Shown here: positions 1 through 9,583 of the stretch, one piece after another
Layout: the number at the start of each line of letters is the position of its first letter
How positions within the stretch are numbered: the first letter of the stretch is position 1
Assembly (NCBI GenBank): GCA_001874325.1
Contig: MPCW01000012.1
Location: 1 to 64,000 of the forward strand
Origin: Flavobacterium sp. MedPE-SWcel
GTDB lineage: Bacteria; Bacteroidota; Bacteroidia; Flavobacteriales; Flavobacteriaceae
Direction: 5' to 3'
DNA: 64,000 bases
The notes under the pieces: model-generated
Seen by the model: the letters and a program-made list of their open reading frames with translations, nothing else
What the model was told of the DNA's origin: nothing
Databases searched by the model: none
Made by a program: the position numbers and the translations under genes

Positions 1-130
1 GGGTTGTTTTGTAACAAAAAAACATGTTTTTATTAAAATATTATTTATAATATATTTAAATTATGTTAAAATAGTTGAAGTTTGTATATTTTTCATAACT
101 TTATTAACAATAATTTATAACTATTATAAT

Positions 131-3100
131 ATGAAAAACACTACTTTGAAAAGTGTTTCGAATTTCGGGAAAGATTCGAGACGATGGCTTTCGGGCTACT
201 TAATTCTTTTTACCCTTATGTCGTTCTCGACAGTTTTTGCACAGGGTACAGTAAATATCGGGGCGGGTACTGCAACTAGCGCAAACCGTGTACCTATTTA
301 TTCTTGCTATGTCTATAACTATAGTCAGCAAATTATTAAAGCTTCAGAATATGCCGCTAGTGGTGGTGTAGCTGGAGATATTACAAAAGTTAGTTATTAC
401 TATAACGCAGGTGGTACTAATTTAGCTAACTGGAATGAGTGGACTGTTTACTTAGGTCACACTACTAAATCTGAATTTACTTCTAATACAGATTGGGAGG
501 ATGTAACTAACCTTACACAAGTATATTCAGGAGCTATTACACCTGTAGCAGGTGAATGGTTCGAAATTACATTTACAGTTCCTTTTAATTATGACGGTAC
601 AAGTAATCTTATTATTGCAATAGATGAAAATGTATCTGGTTATTCTTGTACAGCTTCTTTTGGATCTTATTCAGGAGATTCAGACACAGGGCTTTACCAT
701 TATAGTGATGGTGTAAATGCTGATCCAGCTTCTCCTCCTAGTGGAACACTTACTAGTACTTTAGCAAGACTTCAACTTGAAGGTCAACTTGCTTCATGTT
801 TAGCACCAACAGATTTAGCTTTATCAGGTATAGATACTACTTCAGCTACTGTATCATTTACAGCTGCTGCTTCGGCATCTAGTGGTTATGAGTATTACTA
901 TAACACTGATGGTACTGAACCTACTGCAGGAACAACACCGTCAGGTACTGTAGCTGCAGGAGAAACATCTGCAATGATTCCAGGACTTACATCTAACACA
1001 TCATATACTGCATGGATTAGAAGTGCATGTGGTGGATCGGAAAGTGCATGGTCACCATCAATTTCATTTACTACATTATGTGATGCTACTGATATACCTT
1101 ATGCACAAGATGCAGAAACAGCTACGGCTCCAGATATGGCAGAGTGTATTACAACAGAAAATGCAGGTACAGGTAATAACTGGACAACTGTTAATAACCC
1201 AGGTTATGGTTTTTCTGGTGTAGCTTTCATGTACCAGTACAACTCTAGTAACCCTGCAAATGCATGGTTTTATACACAGGGACTTAACCTAACTGCGGGT
1301 ACATCTTATAGATTAACTTATAGATATGGTAACAATTCAAGTTTTTCTACAGAGAAGTTAAAAGTAGCATATGGTACAAGTGCTGTCGCTACATCAATGA
1401 ATGATATATTAGCTGATTATGATGATATTAGTTTATCAGGATCTACTGAAGTATTTGTAGACTTTACGCCTACTACTACAGGAGTTCATTATATAGGTTT
1501 TAATGCATATTCAGATACTAACCAAAATAGATTATATGTAGATGATATATCAGTTGTATTATCACCTACATGTGAGCCTGTAACAGGTGTTGTTGCTACA
1601 ACAGCTTCTTTTACTTCAGGAAACTTAGTTTGGGACGAGTCTACAGACTTACCAGCTGATGGTTACGAATATTATGTAAGTACAGATGCTACTGAACCAA
1701 CTGGGGCTACTACAGCAACAGGTAGTGTAGCGGCAGGTGTTCTTACAGCTGACTTATTAGGACTTACACAAGATACTACATACTATGTATGGGTAAGATC
1801 TGTTTGTTCTGCTACAGACGCTAGTCCATGGGCAGGTCCAGGTGAATTTACTACAAGCTATTGTGATCCTGCACCTAGTAGTGTGGATAATGATGGTATT
1901 GTAAATGTAGATATGGGAACTATAAGTAATGCTACAGATGGAGAAGCGGGTAACTATGCAAACTATAGTGCTCAATCTACAGATGCATTTGCTGGAGCTA
2001 CAGTAGACTTTGCAATTACTTTTGCTACAGGTTATACTTATGGAACAAAAATTTGGATTGACTGGAATAATGATACTGACTTTGACGACGATGGTGAATT
2101 AGTATATACAGGATTATCAGAAAGTGATAACCCAACTATTTTATCAGGATCATTTGATGTTCCTGCAGATGCTGCAATAATAGGTTCTCATAGAGTAAGA
2201 ATTGGTGGAACTGATAATAATAGTGGTGGTACACCATGTTATACTGGGTCTTATGGTAGTTATGAAGATTATTCTATAAATGTTGTAATGCCACCAGCAC
2301 CAGTTGTTACTGAGTTTACGCCAGAATCATACTGTGCTGCTAATGGAGATATTACTATAACTGGTACAGGTTTAGGTAATGCTACACTAACAGTAGGTGG
2401 AGAAGATATTACAATTACATCTAATACAGATACTGAAATTGTAGCTAATGTTGCAGCAGGTATTTCGGGAGTTGTTGCAGTAACAACTGTAAGTGGTACA
2501 GCTACTACTACAGAAACTTTTGAAGTAACAACACCAGCTGAATTTACAATAGATGCTACAGAGTCTACTATTTGTTCGGGTGATGCTACGGCATTAATAA
2601 CAATCACGGCAGGTGCTGCTGATTTTGACACATACGAATGGTCTCCATCAGAAGGAGTATCAGGAAATGCTGCTGATGGATTTACACTTTCGCCAACAGA
2701 AACAACAACTTATACATTAACAGCATCACAATCTGCAGGAAGCTGTGAAGTACTTGTAGATTATACGGTTACAGTTAACCCTGTTCCAGATCCTGTAACA
2801 GTTACTCCAGAAGTTACTGAGGCTTGTTATGGTTTCCCAGTTGAACTTACAGCAGAAGGTGGAGAATCTATTATACCAGTTGCTTATTGTGAACCAACAG
2901 TAGGAAATACAGGTACATCTGGAGATTATATTGGTGATTTCACTTTTGGAGATTTAGTAAATAATGACTCTGGAGATACAGCATCAGATTATATTTATTA
3001 TGATGATATGACTGTTGATGTTGTAGGTGGAGAAACATATGATGTTTCTATACAGGCAGGAGGTACCTTTGGACAAGGTTTCCGTATATGGATAGATTAT

Positions 3101-5461
3101 AACATGGATGGTGAATTTTCAACAGATGAAAGTGTTTATGATTCAGGATCTTCAGCTACTACTGAATTTACAGGTACAGCTACTATTCCTGCAACAGCAT
3201 TTAATGGACTTACAAGAATGCGTGTAGGATGTAGATATAATGCAGTACCTGGTGATGCAGATGCTTGTGGTCATACAGGTTATGGTGAGTGGGAAGATTA
3301 TAATGTGATGATTACAGGTGCTACTAACGCTGTAAATTATGTATGGTCACCAATGGAAGGGCTTTATGAAGATGCAGAAGCTACAATACCTTATACAGGT
3401 AACGGTATGCAAGTTGTATATGCAATGCCAGTTGCATCTGAAACTTATACAGCTACTGTAACAACAGATCTTGGATGTCCAGCATCTGATACAGCTGTAT
3501 TAAACGTTACTACTACACTAGCTCCAACAGGAGATGCAGAAGCTAACTTTTCAACAGCGGCAACAGTTGCTGATTTAGTAGCTGTAGGAGATAACATTCA
3601 GTGGTATAATGTTGAAACAGGTGGTGAAGCTTTAGATCCATCTGAGGATTTATCATCAGGAATGTACTATGCTACACAAACAATGAATGGTTGTGAGAGT
3701 GGAGATAGACTTGCTGTAATGGTTACAATTCCAGAAATGGATTGGGTAAACCTACAGTGGCCACCAGTATTAGAAATTGTAGAAGGAACAACAGGTACAG
3801 CATATGCTCAAGGTTTCGAACCAGGTGTTACACCGGGTGCAGGTCCTGGTATAGGAGTTAGTGCTTGGATTGCTGTAAGTACTGAAGATACTGATCCATC
3901 TACATGGACAACTTGGGTGCCTATGACGTTTAATACGCAAGTAGGAGAGAATGATGAATTTATGGCAGAAATAGGTGATGGTTTAGAGCCAGGTACTTAT
4001 TACTATGCATCAAGATTCCAATATTTAGAAGGACCATATAGCTACGGTGGTTATAGTGCTGATGGCGGTTCATTCTGGAATGGTACAGATTATGTAAGTG
4101 GAGTATTAACTGTTACTTGTGGTACAGAAGCTCCTGTAGCAGATGCAGAACAAGCAGTTTGTGATGCAGGTACTATTGCAGACTTAATGGCAACAGGCGA
4201 TAATGTTCAATGGTATGACGCTGCTACTGATGGTGCAATGCTTGCTGATACAGATGAATTAGTAGATGGTACTACATATTATGCTTCACAAACTATGGGT
4301 TGTGAAAGTTTAACAAGAACAGCGGTAACAGTAACTATAAACGTAACTGCTGCTCCTACAGGAGATGCAGAACAAACAGTTGAAAATGGAGCTACAGTTG
4401 CAGGTTTAATGGCAACAGGAGATGATATTCAATGGTATGATGCAGCTACAGAAGGTACAATGCTTTCTAGTACAGATGCACTTGTTGATGGTACTATGTA
4501 CTATGCTTCACAAACAATGAATGGTTGTGAAAGTCAAGAAAGATTTGCTGTTACTGTAACAGTAAGCGAGCCTACGATGGATTATGTTAACTTACAATAC
4601 CCAGGAGAGGTAACAGTTTCAATAGCACAATCAGCAATGGTTTATGTACAAGCTCATGAAACAGGTGTAACTGAAGGTACAGGTCCTGGTGCAGGTGTTG
4701 CAGCATGGATAGGTATTAGTACAGAAGATACTGACCCTTCTACATGGATAGACTGGATACCAACTACATTTAATATCCAATCAGGAGATAATGATGAGTT
4801 TGTAGCTTCAATAGGTTCAGAGCTAGAAGCAGGTACTTATTACTATGCAGCTAGAGTTCAACTTCAAGATGGTCCATATAGCTATGGAGGTTATAACGCA
4901 GATGGAGGTAATACTTGGGATGGTGTTACTTATGTAAGCGGAATACTTACTGTGCTTTGTGATACATCAGCACCTCAAGGAGAAACTGAGCAGATAGTAG
5001 CTTATGCTGGTGATGCACCAGTTATAGCAGATATTGATGTAACAGGTACAGATGTTGTTTGGTATGCTACAGCACAAGACGCTATAGATGGTAATAACCC
5101 TTTAACAGCTGATACAACTGTAGAAGAAGGATTAACATATTATGCTACACAAACAATAAATGGATGTACAAGTCCATTAAGTTTTGCAGTTACTGTAACA
5201 GGTTTATTAGGAAATGGTAGTTTTGATACAACTTCATTCGACTATTATCCTAACCCAGTTAACGATGTATTGACATTAACATACTCTTCAGAGATTACTT
5301 CTGTAGCAGTATACAACATGCTTGGACAGCAGGTTATGGCAAAAGAGCCTAACACAACTGAAGCTAAGCTTGATATGTCTGTACTTTCAGACGGTACTTA
5401 TGTAGTTAATGTAACTGCTGGTACTATGGTAAAAACAATCAAAGTAGTTAAAAAGCAATAG
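131..5461 (+). CDS. Giant multidomain T9SS-secreted adhesin-like protein
   Basis: A 1776-residue secreted protein. An N-terminal signal peptide is seen (hydrophobic stretch near residues 20-37 ending ...VFAQG). Modules in order, by my reading: a beta-rich N-terminal region, a fibronectin III-like domain (about 222-316), a MAM/choice-of-anchor J-like region (316-480), a second FN3 (480-577), a GEVED domain (577-717, Asp-rich WIDWNNDTDFDDDGE), an IPT/TIG-like domain (about 718-800), a second GEVED (about 918-1060), then four roughly 70-residue Ig-like modules alternating with two copies of a roughly 125-residue module (1203-1330 and 1483-1610). Residues about 1702-1776 form a type A T9SS sorting domain (YYPNPV, then YNMLGQQV, ending in KTIKVVKKQ). 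Known for the family: such C-terminal domains direct export through the gliding/T9SS machinery and cell-surface attachment or release. The ligand is unknown. It is followed by tandem terminators, so it is probably monocistronic. Confidence 0.9.
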   Translation: MKNTTLKSVSNFGKDSRRWLSGYLILFTLMSFSTVFAQGTVNIGAGTATSANRVPIYSCYVYNYSQQIIKASEYAASGGVAGDITKVSYYYNAGGTNLANWNEWTVYLGHTTKSEFTSNTDWEDVTNLTQVYSGAITPVAGEWFEITFTVPFNYDGTSNLIIAIDENVSGYSCTASFGSYSGDSDTGLYHYSDGVNADPASPPSGTLTSTLARLQLEGQLASCLAPTDLALSGIDTTSATVSFTAAASASSGYEYYYNTDGTEPTAGTTPSGTVAAGETSAMIPGLTSNTSYTAWIRSACGGSESAWSPSISFTTLCDATDIPYAQDAETATAPDMAECITTENAGTGNNWTTVNNPGYGFSGVAFMYQYNSSNPANAWFYTQGLNLTAGTSYRLTYRYGNNSSFSTEKLKVAYGTSAVATSMNDILADYDDISLSGSTEVFVDFTPTTTGVHYIGFNAYSDTNQNRLYVDDISVVLSPTCEPVTGVVATTASFTSGNLVWDESTDLPADGYEYYVSTDATEPTGATTATGSVAAGVLTADLLGLTQDTTYYVWVRSVCSATDASPWAGPGEFTTSYCDPAPSSVDNDGIVNVDMGTISNATDGEAGNYANYSAQSTDAFAGATVDFAITFATGYTYGTKIWIDWNNDTDFDDDGELVYTGLSESDNPTILSGSFDVPADAAIIGSHRVRIGGTDNNSGGTPCYTGSYGSYEDYSINVVMPPAPVVTEFTPESYCAANGDITITGTGLGNATLTVGGEDITITSNTDTEIVANVAAGISGVVAVTTVSGTATTTETFEVTTPAEFTIDATESTICSGDATALITITAGAADFDTYEWSPSEGVSGNAADGFTLSPTETTTYTLTASQSAGSCEVLVDYTVTVNPVPDPVTVTPEVTEACYGFPVELTAEGGESIIPVAYCEPTVGNTGTSGDYIGDFTFGDLVNNDSGDTASDYIYYDDMTVDVVGGETYDVSIQAGGTFGQGFRIWIDYNMDGEFSTDESVYDSGSSATTEFTGTATIPATAFNGLTRMRVGCRYNAVPGDADACGHTGYGEWEDYNVMITGATNAVNYVWSPMEGLYEDAEATIPYTGNGMQVVYAMPVASETYTATVTTDLGCPASDTAVLNVTTTLAPTGDAEANFSTAATVADLVAVGDNIQWYNVETGGEALDPSEDLSSGMYYATQTMNGCESGDRLAVMVTIPEMDWVNLQWPPVLEIVEGTTGTAYAQGFEPGVTPGAGPGIGVSAWIAVSTEDTDPSTWTTWVPMTFNTQVGENDEFMAEIGDGLEPGTYYYASRFQYLEGPYSYGGYSADGGSFWNGTDYVSGVLTVTCGTEAPVADAEQAVCDAGTIADLMATGDNVQWYDAATDGAMLADTDELVDGTTYYASQTMGCESLTRTAVTVTINVTAAPTGDAEQTVENGATVAGLMATGDDIQWYDAATEGTMLSSTDALVDGTMYYASQTMNGCESQERFAVTVTVSEPTMDYVNLQYPGEVTVSIAQSAMVYVQAHETGVTEGTGPGAGVAAWIGISTEDTDPSTWIDWIPTTFNIQSGDNDEFVASIGSELEAGTYYYAARVQLQDGPYSYGGYNADGGNTWDGVTYVSGILTVLCDTSAPQGETEQIVAYAGDAPVIADIDVTGTDVVWYATAQDAIDGNNPLTADTTVEEGLTYYATQTINGCTSPLSFAVTVTGLLGNGSFDTTSFDYYPNPVNDVLTLTYSSEITSVAVYNMLGQQVMAKEPNTTEAKLDMSVLSDGTYVVNVTAGTMVKTIKVVKKQ
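3737..4960 (+). repeat. Internal duplicated module within the T9SS protein
   Basis: Two in-frame copies of a roughly 380-base unit begin at 3737 and 4577 (offset 840 bases, 280 codons). They encode the same pattern: MD(W/Y)VNLQ near the start, then AWI.(V/I)STEDTDPSTW, then GPYSYGGY.ADGG, then YVSG(V/I)LTV. Each is preceded by Ig-like modules starting AP.GD.E. The copies differ at many positions, so the duplication is not recent. Confidence 0.8.
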
Positions 5462-5490
5462 TTGTAATTATTATTATTTTTGATTAGTTG

Positions 5491-5522
5491 AACCGATGGT
5501 GAAAGCCATCGGTTCTTTTTTA
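5491..5522 (+). terminator. Intrinsic terminator after the T9SS protein gene
   Basis: A perfect 9-bp stem, AACCGATGG/CCATCGGTT, with a short loop, followed by CTTTTTTT. It lies 30 bases after the stop codon. Confidence 0.85.
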
Positions 5523-5527
5523 TATAT

Positions 5528-5557
5528 AAGCTACTGTAATGGTAGCTTTTCTTTTTT
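5528..5557 (+). terminator. Second tandem terminator
   Basis: A 7-bp stem, AAGCTAC/GTAGCTT, with a 7-base loop and a T-rich tail, right after the first hairpin. It insulates the glycosyltransferase gene from the very long upstream transcript. Confidence 0.65.
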
Positions 5558-5591
5558 ATTAAATAGTAACTTTGTAGAAAATTATGATTAG

Positions 5592-6593
5592 ATGTTTTTT
5601 TCATTAATAATACCTGTATATAATAGGCCTTATGAGATAGAGGAACTATTAGAGAGTCTTGCTAAACAATCGTATAGAAGCGATTTTGAAGTGGTAATAG
5701 TTGAGGATGGATCTTCAGTGAAGTGTGATACAGTAGTAGATTCTTTTAAGGATGAGTTATTTATATCATATTACTTTAAAGATAATTCTGGACCAGGAGA
5801 TTCAAGAAATTATGGTATGAGAAAAGCTAAAGGAGAATATTTTATAATATTTGATTCTGATTGTGTTATTCCAGAGCAGTATCTAAGAAATGTTGCTAAG
5901 AACCTAACTAGTAATTATGTAGATTGTTTTGGTGGTCCAGATGCTGCATTAGACAGTTTTAGCGATGTACAAAAAGCTATTAATTTTACAATGACCTCTT
6001 TTTTGACAACTGGAGGAATTAGAGGAAAATCAGAAAAAATTGAAAAATTTCAGCCTAGAAGTTTTAATATGGGAATTTCTAGTAAAGCATTCAAAGAATC
6101 TGGGGGATTTGGTAATATACACCCAGGCGAAGACCCTGACCTTTCTATACGACTTTGGAAATTAGGGTATAAAACAAGCCTTTTCTCAGATTGCCATGTA
6201 TATCATAAAAGAAGAATAGACTGGGAGAAATTTTATAAACAAGTTAAAAAGTTTGGTAAAGCAAGGCCAATTCTTGATAAATGGCATCCTGAATATAAAA
6301 AAATTACCTTTTTATTTCCATCACTTTTTATAATAGGTTTTTTATGTTCTATTATAATGCTTTTTGTTGATTTTCCTTTTCCTTTTCAATTTTATTTGGT
6401 CTACTTACAATTATTATTTATGCTATCTTATATCCAAAATAATAGAAGTATTAAAATAGGTGCTTTATCTATAGTAGCTACTTGTATTCAATTTTATGGG
6501 TATGGTTCAGGCTATATAGAGTCATTTATAAAGATTCATTTATTAATGAAAAAACCAGAGGAAGCTTTTCCTGAATTATTTTTTAAAAAATGA
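5592..6593 (+). CDS. Glycosyltransferase family 2, membrane-associated
   Basis: A 333-residue GT-A-fold glycosyltransferase. The N-terminus has the family opening SLIIPVYNRP (residues 4-13), the nucleotide-binding VVIVEDGSS (about 34-42) and a DxD-type metal site, FDSD, at 87-90. A GEDPDLSIRLW motif near 179 matches the acceptor/catalytic ED region of GT2 enzymes. Two or three hydrophobic segments after about residue 235 suggest anchoring to the inner face of the inner membrane. Likely role: transfer of a sugar to a lipid-linked or surface glycan; donor and acceptor cannot be told. Its stop overlaps the coaE start (ATGA, 4 bases), so the two are translationally coupled, although their functions are unrelated. 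No other polysaccharide genes are nearby. Confidence 0.88.
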   Translation: MFFSLIIPVYNRPYEIEELLESLAKQSYRSDFEVVIVEDGSSVKCDTVVDSFKDELFISYYFKDNSGPGDSRNYGMRKAKGEYFIIFDSDCVIPEQYLRNVAKNLTSNYVDCFGGPDAALDSFSDVQKAINFTMTSFLTTGGIRGKSEKIEKFQPRSFNMGISSKAFKESGGFGNIHPGEDPDLSIRLWKLGYKTSLFSDCHVYHKRRIDWEKFYKQVKKFGKARPILDKWHPEYKKITFLFPSLFIIGFLCSIIMLFVDFPFPFQFYLVYLQLLFMLSYIQNNRSIKIGALSIVATCIQFYGYGSGYIESFIKIHLLMKKPEEAFPELFFKK

Positions 6594-7177
6594 AAACAAA
6601 AATTATAGGACTTACTGGGGGGATTGGTAGTGGTAAAACTACAATTGCTAATTATTTTTCATCATTAGGTGTGCCAGTGTATATTGCAGATGATGAAGCT
6701 AAAAAAATACTAGACACTACAGAGGTTATTACAGAAATAGTAAATGTTTTTGGGCAAGAAATACTTATTGATGGTAAACCTGATAGAAAAAAACTAGCAG
6801 CAATAGTTTTTAATAATCCAGAAAAATTGAAACAACTTAATAATATAATCCATCCCGAAGTAAAGAAACATTTTCATAACTGGTTACTTTCTAATAGTAA
6901 TGCTCCATTTGTAATTAAAGAAGCTGCTATTTTGTTTGAGAGTGGTAGTTATAAAGATTGTGACAAAATAATATTAGTTACTGCTCCTAAAGATGTGCGA
7001 GTGCAAAGAGTTATGACTAGAGATAATGTTTCTGAAAACGAGGTGCTTAAAAGAATGGTTAATCAATGGGATGATGCCGAAAAAATAAATTTAAGTGATT
7101 TTATTGTAAATAATATAGAATTAGATGATGCTAAAAATCAAGCTAATACAATTTATATTAACCTAAATAATATGTAA
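6590..7177 (+). CDS. coaE: Dephospho-CoA kinase
   Basis: A 195-residue cytosolic kinase for the last step of coenzyme A synthesis, phosphorylating the 3'-hydroxyl of dephospho-CoA with ATP. The P-loop GGIGSGKT is at residues 10-17. The family motif YIADDEAKKIL (about 31-41, Asp pair for substrate), the HPEVKKHF helix (about 87) and the lid region with KEAAILFESG are present. Length is normal for CoaE (about 190-200). The start overlaps the upstream glycosyltransferase stop by 4 bases. Confidence 0.95.
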   Translation: MKTKIIGLTGGIGSGKTTIANYFSSLGVPVYIADDEAKKILDTTEVITEIVNVFGQEILIDGKPDRKKLAAIVFNNPEKLKQLNNIIHPEVKKHFHNWLLSNSNAPFVIKEAAILFESGSYKDCDKIILVTAPKDVRVQRVMTRDNVSENEVLKRMVNQWDDAEKINLSDFIVNNIELDDAKNQANTIYINLNNM

Positions 7178-7234
7178 TACATTATTATGCTGTTAATATT
7201 TGTTAATGTTTCTAGGCTTTAAATGTTAAAATAC

Positions 7235-7242
7235 TAATTTTG
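7235..7242 (+). promoter_or_regulatory. TANNTTTG -7 element of the two-component operon
   Basis: TAATTTTG lies 6 bases before the histidine kinase ATG, so the message would be nearly leaderless. No clear -33 TTG was found at the expected spacing. Confidence 0.4.
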
Positions 7243-7247
7243 TACCG

Positions 7248-8774
7248 ATGAATAAGACTAGATTTCGATTACTCGTGTTTTTCATGAGTTTATCACTAAT
7301 AGGTATAATTTTAGTACAACTGTATTGGGTTAACTCTTCTATTAAAAATAATGAAGAACAATTTAAGCTACAGATACAACGTGCATTAGCTAAAACTGCT
7401 GTAAGATTACAGGAGAACGATGCTCATAAATTTTTTAAATATTATGCTGCTTATAAGGATAGTACAGATATGATACCGTCTCGACAAGAGATGTTACCAT
7501 ATTACTATAATTATAAGAAAAATATAATACCTGAAAATGTTATCCATTCTACAGATGTAGATAGGGTAGATTATAATTTGTTTTTTGATAATAGAGGAGG
7601 AAGTAGTAATTATATTAATAATGCTAAGTCAAGTACTTCTTATTTAAATGAGAATAACCCTTCTAGAAATGGAGATATAGAGGTATGGCAACGTTATCAA
7701 TTTGATCTTTATATTAAAGATTTTAGAGATTTTAACCCTCTAGAAATAAGGGTTTCTAAAGACTGGCTTGAGAAAATATTGAGAACAGAACTTTCTCGAA
7801 GTGGAGTAGAGACTCCTTTTGAATTTGGTATATATAATAGAGGTTTACCTACCAAATTGAGATCTAAAAATTTAAAGTGGAAAGATGTAACATCTTGTCA
7901 GTATCCTGTTTATACTGATATAGATGGACAGTCAGGTTACAGGCTATTAGTGAGTTTCCCTAAGAAGAAAACATTTATATTTTCTTCAATTTTAGGTATT
8001 ACATCCTTGTCACTTATTTTTACACTAATAATAATAATAGCTTATTTAAGTGCTATTAATCAGTTGATTAAGCAAAAGCAAATATCAGAGATTAAGACTG
8101 ACTTTATTAATAATATGACGCATGAGTTCAAGACTCCAATTGCAACAATAAACTTAGCGTTAGATGCAATAAGGAGCCCTAAGATACTTTGTGACGAAGA
8201 AAAAGTTAAGCGTTATCTCGAAATGATAAGAGATGAAAATAAAAGAATGCATTCGCAGGTAGAAAATGTATTACAAATTTCTAGGCTTGATAAAAGAGAG
8301 CTTGATATTACTAAAAATCAAGCTAATATTCATGAAGTCATTGATGAAGCTATAGAGCATGTTCATTTAATTATAGAAACTAGAAATGGTACTTTAATTA
8401 GGAATTTTAACGCTAAGGGAACGACAGTTTTGTTAAATGATGTTCACTTTACAAATGTTTTAGTTAATATTTTAGACAATGCTATAAAATATTCTCCCGA
8501 AGAACCCGTTATAGAGATAAGTACAGAAAATGTAAAGGATTTTGTACTAATTAAAATTAAGGATAGTGGTCTAGGTATGTCTAAAAACACTCAAAAAAGA
8601 ATATTTGAGAAGTTTTATAGAGAACATACAGGAGATTTACATAATGTGAAAGGTCATGGTTTAGGTCTTGCTTATGTAAAAAGAGTGATTGACGACCACA
8701 ATTGCAATATATACGTAGAAAGTGAAAAAGGAAAAGGTAGTACCTTTACCATCAAAATGCCCCTAATAAATTAA
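7248..8774 (+). CDS. Sensor histidine kinase (RprX-like)
   Basis: A 508-residue membrane histidine kinase. TM1 is at about 7-28, a roughly 210-residue periplasmic sensor region follows, and TM2 is at about 243-273. The dimerisation box NNMTHEFKTP has phospho-acceptor His292. ATPase motifs follow: N box NILDNAIKYS (about 407), G1 DSGLGMS (about 438) and G2 GHGLGLAYVKR (about 469). This matches the class I OmpR-partner kinases of Bacteroidota, such as RprX. It lies 4 bases upstream of its response regulator, so they are co-transcribed. The periplasmic part has no recognised ligand domain and the signal is unknown. Confidence 0.9.
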   Translation: MNKTRFRLLVFFMSLSLIGIILVQLYWVNSSIKNNEEQFKLQIQRALAKTAVRLQENDAHKFFKYYAAYKDSTDMIPSRQEMLPYYYNYKKNIIPENVIHSTDVDRVDYNLFFDNRGGSSNYINNAKSSTSYLNENNPSRNGDIEVWQRYQFDLYIKDFRDFNPLEIRVSKDWLEKILRTELSRSGVETPFEFGIYNRGLPTKLRSKNLKWKDVTSCQYPVYTDIDGQSGYRLLVSFPKKKTFIFSSILGITSLSLIFTLIIIIAYLSAINQLIKQKQISEIKTDFINNMTHEFKTPIATINLALDAIRSPKILCDEEKVKRYLEMIRDENKRMHSQVENVLQISRLDKRELDITKNQANIHEVIDEAIEHVHLIIETRNGTLIRNFNAKGTTVLLNDVHFTNVLVNILDNAIKYSPEEPVIEISTENVKDFVLIKIKDSGLGMSKNTQKRIFEKFYREHTGDLHNVKGHGLGLAYVKRVIDDHNCNIYVESEKGKGSTFTIKMPLIN

Positions 8775-8778
8775 AAAT

Positions 8779-9495
8779 ATGGAAGAAGTAAACAAAAAGA
8801 TTCTTTTAGTAGAAGATGATCCAAATTTTGGAGCCGTACTAAAAGATTATCTATCAATTAATGATTTTGACGTGACGTTGGCAAAAAACGGAATGGAAGG
8901 ATTTGAAAAGTTTAAAAAAGACAATTTCGATCTTTGTATTCTAGATGTTATGATGCCATATAAGGACGGTTACACATTAGCAAGAGAGATACGCGAAAAG
9001 AACAAAGAAGTGCCTATCGTGTTCCTTACTGCTAAGTCTATGAAAGAGGATGTATTAAAAGGTTATAAAGTAGGTGCAGATGATTACCTAAATAAGCCTT
9101 TTGATTCTGAAGTTTTACTTATGAAGATAAGAGCTATTATTCAAAGAAAAGCATCTGAAGTAAAGACAGACAATACTAAATTTGAATTTCAAATTGGTAA
9201 ATTCCATTTAAATTCAAAGCTACGTTTCTTAACTTTTGAGAACGATGAGCCAGTAAAATTATCACCAAAAGAAAATGAACTGCTAAAAATGTTAGCACTT
9301 CATGAAAACGACTTGATGCCAAGAGAGCTTGCTCTTACCAAAATTTGGAGAGATGACAATTACTTTACATCAAGAAGTATGGACGTATATATTGCTAAAC
9401 TTAGAAAGTACCTTAAACCTGATGAAGAAGTAGAAATACTTAACATTCACGGAGAAGGTTTCCGTTTAGTTATAAAAAACAAAGTCTCTGAATAG
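8779..9495 (+). CDS. OmpR/PhoB-family response regulator (RprY-like)
   Basis: A 238-residue DNA-binding response regulator. The receiver domain has the acidic pocket EDD (12-14), phospho-acceptor Asp56 in CILDVMMP, the FLTAK switch Thr/Lys region, and Lys in NKPF. The C-terminal winged helix (about 135-235) includes KLSPKENELLKMLA and the RSMDVYIAKLRKYL recognition-helix segment typical of Trans_reg_C. It resembles RprY of Bacteroides. The partner is the kinase encoded directly upstream. Confidence 0.93.
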   Translation: MEEVNKKILLVEDDPNFGAVLKDYLSINDFDVTLAKNGMEGFEKFKKDNFDLCILDVMMPYKDGYTLAREIREKNKEVPIVFLTAKSMKEDVLKGYKVGADDYLNKPFDSEVLLMKIRAIIQRKASEVKTDNTKFEFQIGKFHLNSKLRFLTFENDEPVKLSPKENELLKMLALHENDLMPRELALTKIWRDDNYFTSRSMDVYIAKLRKYLKPDEEVEILNIHGEGFRLVIKNKVSE

Positions 9496-9525
9496 AGCAA
9501 CCAAAAAAGAAAAATCTACATCTAG

Positions 9526-9565
9526 AAAAAAAGACACTTCTCTAATATAGAGAGGTGCCTTTTTG
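9526..9565. terminator. Bidirectional terminator between convergent genes
   Basis: An A-rich 5' arm with GACACTTCTCT pairs with AGAGAGGTGCC (one mismatch, one G-T wobble) around an AATA-type loop, followed by TTTTT. It serves both the response regulator (+) and the acyl-ACP thioesterase (-). Confidence 0.75.
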
Positions 9566-9583
9566 TTTTATAGCAATATTCTT

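Noticed and set aside
2269..2631. 120-codon minus-strand frame inside the T9SS protein gene
   Set aside because: It lies antisense to a clear coding region, is low in complexity (Val/Ala/Pro-rich), and is a shadow of the Thr/Ala-rich plus strand.
3523..5000. Repeated sequence as a CRISPR or tandem DNA repeat
   Set aside because: The repeats keep the reading frame, differ by many substitutions and are protein modules; there are no direct repeats with equal spacers.
5592..6593. Start of a capsule or LPS gene cluster
   Set aside because: Only one glycosyltransferase is present; the next genes are coaE and a two-component pair.
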